DNA of 60,601 nucleotides from Streptomyces smaragdinus (lineage in GTDB: Bacteria; Actinomycetota; Actinomycetes; Streptomycetales; Streptomycetaceae), in assembly GCF_009604385.1 (NCBI RefSeq), contig NZ_WEGJ01000041.1, forward strand, positions 1-60,601. Reading direction: 5' to 3'. The notes beneath the pieces were generated by a model that saw only the letters and a list, made by a program, of their open reading frames with translations, was not told the origin of the DNA and made no database searches. Of this stretch, positions 35,838 to 42,407 are shown one piece after another (the stretch's first letter is position 1; each line of letters opens with the position of its first letter). A program made the translations under genes and the position numbers.

Positions 35838-36304
35838 GCGTCATCGTCTACGACACCGGCATGCTGATCGCCCTGGTGAACCAGGACCGCCGGGCTCGAG
35901 CCCGGCACGCGGGCTTCGTCGCGGCGGGCGGACACCCGGCGGTCGTACCCGGCCCCGCGCTCTCGCAGGCGTGGCGGACCAGCCCCAAGACCGCCTACGC
36001 GTGGAAGCGGCTGCTGGCCGAGACCTTCGTGCTGCCGGCCGGGCGGGCATGCCGGCCGGACGAGGCCCAGCCGGGGTTCCTGCCGTGCACCGCCGGGCTC
36101 GGCGTGGAGGACTGGAAGACCGTCGGCGACATCCTGGGCAAGGCGACGCTGCCGCCGAAGAAGCGGCCGGACCCGGTGGGTGCCCTGTCCGTCCTCATCG
36201 CCGCCAAGCACGGCGGGGGTACGGTCATGACCTCCGACGCCGACGACATCGAGGCATACGCGGCGACCGTGGAGGGCTGCGAGATCGTCGTCACGTCGGT
36301 CTGA
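35834..36304 (+). CDS. PIN-domain toxin
   Basis: The 156-residue product has the PIN order: VIVYDTGMLIALVNQD with the first metal-binding Asp, VVPGPALSQAWRTS at the position of the second acidic motif, DPVGALSVLIAAKHGGGTVMTSDADDIEAYA with the third Asp and the SDADD end. PIN toxins are magnesium-dependent RNases that cut tRNA, rRNA or mRNA. The second motif has Gln/Trp-Arg where many PIN proteins have Glu, as in several actinobacterial members, so activity should not be taken for granted. The GTG overlaps the antitoxin stop (GTGA), giving tight coupling. Confidence 0.8.
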   Translation: MSVIVYDTGMLIALVNQDRRARARHAGFVAAGGHPAVVPGPALSQAWRTSPKTAYAWKRLLAETFVLPAGRACRPDEAQPGFLPCTAGLGVEDWKTVGDILGKATLPPKKRPDPVGALSVLIAAKHGGGTVMTSDADDIEAYAATVEGCEIVVTSV

Positions 36305-36379
36305 CCGACCGCCCGCAGGGCGTCCAGGGACTTGCGGGCCTCCGGGCGCCCGAGCGGCGGCCGACACCGGACGCACGAA

Positions 36380-36409
36380 CCCCGCCCCCTGCCGCGGCAG
36401 GAAGCGGGG
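36380..36409 (-). terminator. Terminator of the sdh operon
   Basis: CCCCGC plus CTGCC pair with GGCAG plus GCGGGG around small bulges, 22 bases beyond the sdhB stop. It may also end the toxin transcript from the other side. Confidence 0.75.
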
Positions 36410-36430
36410 CTCGGTGACCGGACCGGAAGG

Positions 36431-37189
36431 TCAGAAGCGGCGCGTGATCAGCGCCCGCTTCACCTCCTGGATCGCCTTCGTGACCTCGATGCCGCGGGGG
36501 CACGCGTCCGTGCAGTTGAACGTCGTACGGCAGCGCCAGACGCCGTCGCGGTCGTTCAGGATCTCCAGCCGCTGCTCCCCCGCCTCGTCGCGCGAGTCGA
36601 AGATGAAGCGGTGGGCGTTGACGATCGCCGCCGGGCCGAAGTACTGGCCGTCGTTCCAGAACACCGGGCAGGACGAGGTGCACGCCGCGCACAGGATGCA
36701 CTTGGTCGTGTCGTCGAAGCGGGCGCGGTCGACGTCGGACTGGAGGCGCTCGCGCGTCGGCTCGTTCCCCTTGGTGACCAGGAACGGCATGACGTCCCGG
36801 TACGCCTGGAAGAACGGCTCCATGTCGACGACCAGGTCCTTCAGGACCGTCAGGCCCTTGATGGCCTCGACCAGGATCGGCTTCTCGGGGTTGAGGTCCT
36901 TGATGAGGGTCTTGCAGGCGAGACGGTTCTTGCCGTTGATCCGCATCGCGTCGGACCCGCAGATGCCGTGCGCGCAGGACCGGCGGAACGTGAGCGTCCC
37001 GTCCTGCTCCCACTTGATCTTGTGGAGGGCGTCCAGGACGCGCTCCTTCGGGTCCATCTCGACCAGGAAGTCCTGCCAGACGGACTCGGCGGAGATCTCC
37101 GGGTTGAACCGGCGGATCCGCATGGTGACGGTGATGTAGGGGGACGCCGCCGACTCGGCCTCGACCTTGTCCAGAACGGGAGTGCTCAT
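36431..37189 (-). CDS. sdhB: Succinate dehydrogenase iron-sulfur subunit
   Basis: SdhB carries electrons from the flavin to quinone through three iron-sulfur clusters. The 252-residue product shows the 2Fe-2S motif RRSCAHGICGSDAMRINGKNRLAC, then CILCAACTSSCPVF (4Fe-4S) and CRTTFNCTDACPRGI (3Fe-4S). All cluster cysteines are present. The ATG overlaps the sdhA stop (TGATG). It is the last gene of the sdhCDAB operon. Confidence 0.97.
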   Translation of the reverse strand: MSTPVLDKVEAESAASPYITVTMRIRRFNPEISAESVWQDFLVEMDPKERVLDALHKIKWEQDGTLTFRRSCAHGICGSDAMRINGKNRLACKTLIKDLNPEKPILVEAIKGLTVLKDLVVDMEPFFQAYRDVMPFLVTKGNEPTRERLQSDVDRARFDDTTKCILCAACTSSCPVFWNDGQYFGPAAIVNAHRFIFDSRDEAGEQRLEILNDRDGVWRCRTTFNCTDACPRGIEVTKAIQEVKRALITRRF

Positions 37190-38949
37190 CAGTACTTACG
37201 CTCCATCGGCTGGTAGCGGGTCACGACGACCGGCTTGTAGTCGAGCCGGACGGAGTCGTTGCCGTCCGCGTCGACCTCCCGGTACGCCATCGTGTGCCGC
37301 ATGAAGTTGACGTCGTCGCGGGTGGGGTAGTCCTCGCGGTAGTGACCGCCGCGGGACTCCTTGCGGGCGAGTGCGGAGATCGCCATGACCTCGGCGAGGT
37401 CCAGCAGGTTGCCCAGCTCGACGGCCTCCAGCAGATCGGTGTTGAACCGCTTGCCCTTGTCCTGCACGGACACGTTCTTGTACCGCGCGCGCAGCTCCGC
37501 GATCGTGTCGACGGCCGTCTTGATGGTCTGCTCCGTACGGAACACCATCACGTTGGCGTCCATGCACTCCTGCAGCTCGCGCCGCAGGTCCGCGACCCGC
37601 TCGGAACCGGTGGACTCCCGCAGGCCCTCGATCTGCGCGAGCACGCGCTCGGCGGGGTTCTCGGGGAGTTCGACGAAGTCGGCCTTCGCCGAGTACTCCG
37701 CGGCGGCGATGCCCGCGCGGCGGCCGAAGACGTTGATGTCCAGCAGCGAGTTGGTGCCGAGGCGGTTGGCGCCGTGCACGGACACGCAGGCGACCTCGCC
37801 GGCGGCGTACAGGCCCGGCACGACGGTGGTGTTGTCGGAGAGCACCTCGCCCTCGACGTTGGTCGGGATGCCGCCCATGGCGTAGTGCGCGGTCGGCTGG
37901 ATCGGGATCGGGTCCGTGTACGGCTCGATGCCCAGGTACGTCCGCGCGAACTCGGTGATGTCCGGCAGCTTGGCGTCCAGCTGCTCCGGCGGCAGGTGCG
38001 TGAGGTCGAGGTAGACGTGGTCGCCCTCGGGACCGCAGCCGCGGCCCTCCCGGATCTCCGTGTAGATGGAGCGGGACACGACGTCGCGGGAGGCGAGGTC
38101 CTTCATGACGGGCGCGTACTTCTCCATGAAGCGCTCGCCGTCCTTGTTGCGCAGGATGCCGCCCTCGCCGCGGGCGCCCTCGGTGAGGAGGATGCCCATG
38201 CGCCAGATGCCGGTCGGGTGGAACTGGAAGAACTCCATGTCCTCCAGCGGCAGCCCGCGCCGGAACACGGCCGCCTGGCCGTCGCCGGTGAGGGTGTGCG
38301 CGTTGGACGTCACCTTGAAGAACTTGCCGGTCCCGCCGGAGGCGTAGATCACCGCCTTGGCCTGGAAGACGTGGATCTCACCGGTGGCCAGCTCGTACGC
38401 GACGACGCCCACGGACTTCTTGACGCCCGTCTCCGGGTCCTCCGCCAGCAGCTGGTCGAGGACGTAGAACTCGTTGAAGAACTCCACACCCTCCTTGACG
38501 CAGTTCTGGTAGAGCGTCTGCAGGATCATGTGGCCGGTACGGTCCGCGGCGTAGCACGCCCGGCGGACCGGGGCCTCGCCGTGGTTGCGGCTGTGGCCGC
38601 CGAAGCGGCGCTGGTCGATGGTGCCGTCCGGGGTCCGGTTGAACGGCAGGCCCATCTTCTCCAGGTCGAGGACCGAGTCGATGGCCTCCTTCGCCAGGAT
38701 CTCGGCGGCGTCCTGGTCGACCAGGTAGTCACCGCCCTTGATCGTGTCGAAGGTGTGCCACTCCCAGTTGTCCTCCTCGACGTTCGCGAGGGCGGCGGCC
38801 ATGCCGCCCTGGGCGGCGCCGGTGTGGGAGCGGGTCGGGTAGAGCTTGGTGAGCACGGCGGTGCGGCTGCGCTTCGTCGCCTCGATGGCGGCGCGCATGC
38901 CGGCGCCGCCCGCGCCGACGATGACGGTGTCGTACTTGTGGATCTTCAT
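37189..38949 (-). CDS. sdhA: Succinate dehydrogenase flavoprotein subunit
   Basis: The 586-residue catalytic subunit oxidises succinate to fumarate in the TCA cycle. It has the FAD dinucleotide fold TVIVGAGGAGMRAAIEA, the covalent flavin site TRSHTGAAQGGMAAAL, the substrate loop FHPTGIWRMGILLTEGARGEGG, and HYAMGGIPTNVEGEV with the C-terminal HGANRLGTNSLLDINVFGRRAG. All are intact and the length is typical. It follows sdhD after 20 bases and is coupled to sdhB. Confidence 0.97.
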   Translation of the reverse strand: MKIHKYDTVIVGAGGAGMRAAIEATKRSRTAVLTKLYPTRSHTGAAQGGMAAALANVEEDNWEWHTFDTIKGGDYLVDQDAAEILAKEAIDSVLDLEKMGLPFNRTPDGTIDQRRFGGHSRNHGEAPVRRACYAADRTGHMILQTLYQNCVKEGVEFFNEFYVLDQLLAEDPETGVKKSVGVVAYELATGEIHVFQAKAVIYASGGTGKFFKVTSNAHTLTGDGQAAVFRRGLPLEDMEFFQFHPTGIWRMGILLTEGARGEGGILRNKDGERFMEKYAPVMKDLASRDVVSRSIYTEIREGRGCGPEGDHVYLDLTHLPPEQLDAKLPDITEFARTYLGIEPYTDPIPIQPTAHYAMGGIPTNVEGEVLSDNTTVVPGLYAAGEVACVSVHGANRLGTNSLLDINVFGRRAGIAAAEYSAKADFVELPENPAERVLAQIEGLRESTGSERVADLRRELQECMDANVMVFRTEQTIKTAVDTIAELRARYKNVSVQDKGKRFNTDLLEAVELGNLLDLAEVMAISALARKESRGGHYREDYPTRDDVNFMRHTMAYREVDADGNDSVRLDYKPVVVTRYQPMERKY

Positions 38950-38969
38950 TGCGTTCGTTACCTCAGCCC

Positions 38970-39437
38970 TCAGCGGATGTTCGGGTCGAAGGTGAAGATC
39001 ACCAGCGTGCCCAGCAGGACGGTGAAGACGGTCGCCGTGTACAGCAGCATCTTCAGCCAGAAGCGCGTGCCGTCCTTCTCCGCGTAGTCGTTGATCACCG
39101 TGCGCAGGCCGTTGGAGCCGTGCAGCATGGCCAGCCAGAGCATGGCCAGGTCCCAGATCTGCCAGAACGGCGAGGCCCAGCGGCCCGCCACGAAGGCGAA
39201 GCTGACCTTCGACACACCGCCGTCCAGGACCAGCTGGATCAGCAGATGGCCCAGCACCAGGACGACGAGCACGATGCCCGACAGGCGCATGAACAGCCAG
39301 CCGTACATCTCGAAGTTGCCGCGGGTCGACTTGGGCGTGCGGCCGGTCCGCTTGCGCGGGGGCTCGATCACGGGGGCGGGGTTGTCGACACTCACCGCCG
39401 CCGAGGAGTCCGTCATCTGGATCTCAGAAGTGCTCAT
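38970..39437 (-). CDS. sdhD: Succinate dehydrogenase membrane anchor subunit D
   Basis: The 155-residue membrane subunit has a cytosolic tail of about 45 residues and three helices: LFMRLSGIVLVVLVLGHLLIQLVL, DLAMLWLAMLHGSNGLRTV and MLLYTATVFTVLLGTLVIF. His residues in GHLLIQ and LHGSNGLR are candidates for heme and quinone binding. With SdhC it anchors SdhAB to the membrane. It lies eight bases after sdhC. Confidence 0.93.
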   Translation of the reverse strand: MSTSEIQMTDSSAAVSVDNPAPVIEPPRKRTGRTPKSTRGNFEMYGWLFMRLSGIVLVVLVLGHLLIQLVLDGGVSKVSFAFVAGRWASPFWQIWDLAMLWLAMLHGSNGLRTVINDYAEKDGTRFWLKMLLYTATVFTVLLGTLVIFTFDPNIR

Positions 39438-39445
39438 GTCCTGCC

Positions 39446-39826
39446 TCAGCTCCCGAACAGCTCACGTGCGGCGTGGCCGAGGACGGGGTAGATCGCCCCG
39501 GCCATCAGCACCACCCAGATGCCGACGACGATCCAGAGCATCTGCTTCTGCAGACGCGGGCCACGGGACCAGAAGTCGACGGCGATGACGCGCAGGCCGT
39601 TCAGGGCGTGGAAGAGGACGGCGGCGACGAGGCCGTACTCCAGCACGGCCACGAGCGGCGTCTTGTAGGTGCCCACGACCTCGTCGTAGGCCTCGGGGGA
39701 GACGCGGACGAGTGCGGTGTCCAGGACATGCACGAACAGGAAGAAGAAGATGAGGACGCCGGTGACTCGATGAGCCACCCAGGACCACATGCCTTCCCGG
39801 CCGCGGTACAGCGTTCCAGCCGGCAC
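39446..39826 (-). CDS. sdhC: Succinate dehydrogenase cytochrome b subunit
   Basis: The 126-residue membrane protein has the cytochrome b556 pattern MWSWVAHRVTGVLIFFFLFVHVLDTALV with the conserved S-x-x-x-R-x-T-G and heme-ligand His, LVAAVLFHALNGLRVIAVDF and a third helix MLWIVVGIWVVLMAGAIYPV. The GTG start at 39826 is placed by GGAGG at eight bases. It is the first gene of the operon. Confidence 0.95.
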   Translation of the reverse strand: MPAGTLYRGREGMWSWVAHRVTGVLIFFFLFVHVLDTALVRVSPEAYDEVVGTYKTPLVAVLEYGLVAAVLFHALNGLRVIAVDFWSRGPRLQKQMLWIVVGIWVVLMAGAIYPVLGHAARELFGS

Positions 39827-39851
39827 GGAAAAACCCTCCGGTGCGTTGAAG

Positions 39852-39881
39852 GGGGTACAGCCGGCCTTGTGTGTCGGTCAA
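39852..39881 (-). promoter_or_regulatory. Promoter of the sdh operon
   Basis: On the minus strand TTGACC (39881-39876), an 18-base spacer and TACCCC (39857-39852) lie about 25 bases upstream of the sdhC GTG. The -10 lacks the final T, so the call is moderate. Confidence 0.5.
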
Positions 39882-40042
39882 TACCCGGCCGGGTACGGTC
39901 CTCCGGCCGTGGCCATCGTAGCGACGCGCCGCCCATTACCCCGCCCGGGGGGCGCCAGTGTGATCGATCAGGCACGGACGTCACTCGGATGTCGGATAGT
40001 TCGGCATATGACCCACTCCAACGGCCGATATCCGGACCCCGG

Positions 40043-40522
40043 TCAGCGCTGTGCGGTGCTGAGGGTCCGCCTGCTGAGCCGGGTGAGCCGGCCGCGGGCA
40101 AGCTTGCGCAGCTCCTCGGCGGTGACGACGAGCTCCTCGTCGCGGCCGTGGGAGAGCCGGGTGCGGATGCCGGCGAGGACCTGGTCGAGGTGCTCGGACG
40201 GCTCGTAGGCGTCGAGACAGACGACGAACACGTGTCCGAAGCGGCTCTCGTACGCGGCGTTCGCCGCCTGCCACGCGGTGTGCGCGGCGAGGCTGGGGAG
40301 GGCCGGCGGGCGGGCCGCGCGCTCCAGGGCCAGGGCCTCGCCCAGGTCGGCGGGGGTGAGGTCGTACGCCGCCTCGTCCGCGGCGGCGAGCAGGGCGCCG
40401 AGGTCCGGGTAGGGGCGGTGGGCCGTGAGCCGGCGGGCCCAGCGGTGGCTGGCGCAGCAGAGCATGAGCGCGGCCTCGGCGTCCGCCGGTGCGGCTGTGT
40501 TGAGGGCGTCGAGGCCGGGCAG
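40043..40522 (-). CDS. OHCU decarboxylase-like protein, probable CTG start
   Basis: The product resembles 2-oxo-4-hydroxy-4-carboxy-5-ureidoimidazoline decarboxylase, the last step of uric acid to S-allantoin. Motifs are PGLDALN, MLCCASHRWARRL, PYPDLGALLAAADEAAYDL and ESRFGHVFVVCLDAYEPSEHLDQVLAGIRTRL. The first in-frame ATG (40465) would remove the N-terminal helix. Upstream to the TGA there is no in-frame ATG, GTG or TTG, but CTG at 40522 has AGGAG exactly six bases before it and begins LPGLD, matching the family N terminus. With that start it has 159 residues, about the family length. No other urate genes are nearby. Confidence 0.75.
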   Translation of the reverse strand: MPGLDALNTAAPADAEAALMLCCASHRWARRLTAHRPYPDLGALLAAADEAAYDLTPADLGEALALERAARPPALPSLAAHTAWQAANAAYESRFGHVFVVCLDAYEPSEHLDQVLAGIRTRLSHGRDEELVVTAEELRKLARGRLTRLSRRTLSTAQR

Positions 40523-40739
40523 GGCTCGCTCCTGTTCGGTGGCACGGGAGGTGGGGCTACTCAGTCGAACGACGATGCGTCACGGTAACGGAGGAACCGA
40601 ACGATCCGCCGTCCGAACCGTGAACTTCACCCGGACGGGGAGGTTTGGGCACATCACGGCTGCTCGGAGGCTTGGGTGAGCGGGGGCGGGGCGAGGCGTC
40701 TAGCGTCGGGGGAGGGGCCGTAAGCCGCTGGAGGTACCG

Positions 40740-42344
40740 ATGAAGTCCGTGTGGCGCGCGATACGCCGCGTCCCTGCGCCGTCCCGCCCGGCGGCCCTCG
40801 GCGTGAGCGCCCTCGTGGTGCTCCTCGCCGGCGTCCTCCTGCTCCCCGGCGGCGGCGCCCCCCAGGACAGCGCGGCGGTGTGGGGGGCGATACGCCGGCT
40901 GCCGGCCGTCCCCGCCGAGGCCCCCCGGACGGTGCCCGCCGTCCGCGCGTACACCCCCGGCACCGGCCCCGGCTGGCGCCCCTCCCCCGTGACCCGGGTC
41001 GTCGCGCCGGCCGGGGGCGTCCTGGCGGACGAGGCGCGCCGCCTCGCCGGTGAGCTGGACGTCCGGCAGAGCACCGGCCCGGCCCGTACCGGCGACGTCC
41101 GGCTCGCCCTGGACGCCGACGTGCCGGGTGGCCGCGAGGCGTACCGGATCCGCGTCCCCGCCGACGGCCCCGCCGAGATCACCGCCCCCTCCGACGCCGG
41201 CGTCTTCTACGGCACCCGCACCCTGCGCCAGGCCGTGCGCACCGGCGGCGGGCTGCCGCCGGGGGTGATCGAGGACCGGCCGGACCGGGCGCAGCGGGGG
41301 TTCATGCTGGACGTCGCGCGCAAGCACTACCCGCGGGCGTGGATCGAGGCCCGGCTGCGCGAGCTCGCGGAGCTGAAGTACAACCAGTTCGGCCTGCACT
41401 TCTCCGACGACCAGGCCTTTCGCGTACAGAGCGACAAGCACCCCGAGATCGTCTCCGACCCGCATCTGACGAAGGCCGACGTCCGCCGCATCGTGCGGAC
41501 CGCGGGCGCGCTGCACATCGAGGTCATCCCGGAGATCGACTCCCCCGGTCATCTGGGCGCCGTCCTGGCCGCGCATCCGTCGCTGCAGCTGCGCGACGGG
41601 GCCGGCGAGGCCGTGCTCGGGGCGATCGACGTGACGAAGCCCGCGGCGCGGAAGTTCTTCGACGAGCTGCTGACGGAGTACGTGCCCCTGTTCCCCGGCC
41701 GCTACTGGCATCTGGGCGGCGACGAGTACGCCCCGCTGCTGAGCGCCGACCCCGAGGCGCGCTACCCGGCCCTGGCAGCTGCCGCGCGCAAGGAGTACGG
41801 GCCGAAGGGGCGGATCCAGGACCTCGCGGTGGGGTGGCTGAACGACCGGGGCGAGCTGCTGCTCGACCACGGCAAGCGGCTCAAGGCGTGGAACGACGGG
41901 ATCTATCCGGCCGGGGTGGCCCGGACGCCCAGGGACCGCGAGGTCGAGTACTGGACGGGCAAGGAGTACGGGGCCCGCCCGCCGTCGCCGTACCTCGAGG
42001 AGGGGCGGCGGCTGGTGAATGTCAACGACGAGTACCTGTACTACGTCCTCGGTCAGCCGAACGAATTCGTCTACCCCACCGGCCGGCGGATCTACGAGGA
42101 GTGGACCCCCGCGGTCCTGCGCGGCACCACGCCGGTGCCCGCCGCGCTGGCCGGCCCGGACCGGGTCCTCGGCGCGCGGCTCGCGGTGTGGGGCGACGTA
42201 CCGGGGGCGCAGACGGCGGACCAGGTGGCGGCGGGGATCCGGCTGCCGCTGGCGGCGCTGGCGCAGAAGACCTGGGACCCCCGGCGGCCGGCGCTGCCGT
42301 GGGCGCGGTTCCGGGCGCTGGCGGTGGAGGTGCGGGGGTCGTGA
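40740..42344 (+). CDS. Secreted or anchored beta-N-acetylhexosaminidase (GH20)
   Basis: The 534-residue protein has an N-terminal membrane or signal helix (ALGVSALVVLLAGVLLLP, residues about 20-37), a GH20b alpha/beta domain ending ITAPSDAGVFYGTRTLRQ, and the GH20 barrel: RGFMLDVARKHYP, NQFGLHFSDDQAFRV, EVIPEIDSPGH, and the catalytic pair in YWHLGGDEYAPL (Asp328-Glu329). Near the C terminus, RLAVWGD contains the tryptophan box. It releases terminal GlcNAc from chitin oligomers or peptidoglycan fragments. The ATG follows GGAGG. No Cys follows the helix in a lipobox, so it is secreted or membrane-anchored. Confidence 0.93.
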   Translation: MKSVWRAIRRVPAPSRPAALGVSALVVLLAGVLLLPGGGAPQDSAAVWGAIRRLPAVPAEAPRTVPAVRAYTPGTGPGWRPSPVTRVVAPAGGVLADEARRLAGELDVRQSTGPARTGDVRLALDADVPGGREAYRIRVPADGPAEITAPSDAGVFYGTRTLRQAVRTGGGLPPGVIEDRPDRAQRGFMLDVARKHYPRAWIEARLRELAELKYNQFGLHFSDDQAFRVQSDKHPEIVSDPHLTKADVRRIVRTAGALHIEVIPEIDSPGHLGAVLAAHPSLQLRDGAGEAVLGAIDVTKPAARKFFDELLTEYVPLFPGRYWHLGGDEYAPLLSADPEARYPALAAAARKEYGPKGRIQDLAVGWLNDRGELLLDHGKRLKAWNDGIYPAGVARTPRDREVEYWTGKEYGARPPSPYLEEGRRLVNVNDEYLYYVLGQPNEFVYPTGRRIYEEWTPAVLRGTTPVPAALAGPDRVLGARLAVWGDVPGAQTADQVAAGIRLPLAALAQKTWDPRRPALPWARFRALAVEVRGS

Positions 42345-42349
42345 AACGG

Positions 42350-42389
42350 GGCCGGCCCCTCCCCCGCGGCTGCGGTGGAGGGGCCGGCC
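42350..42389. terminator. Bidirectional terminator
   Basis: GGCCGGCCCCTC pairs perfectly with GAGGGGCCGGCC across a 16-base loop, between the convergent hexosaminidase and amidase/FG-GAP genes. Confidence 0.92.
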
Positions 42390-42407
42390 GGTGTGCTGCC
42401 CGGAGGG

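Noticed and set aside
35996..36007. CCTACGCGTGGA inside the PIN toxin gene
   Set aside because: Only part of the operator palindrome matches and it lies within coding sequence.
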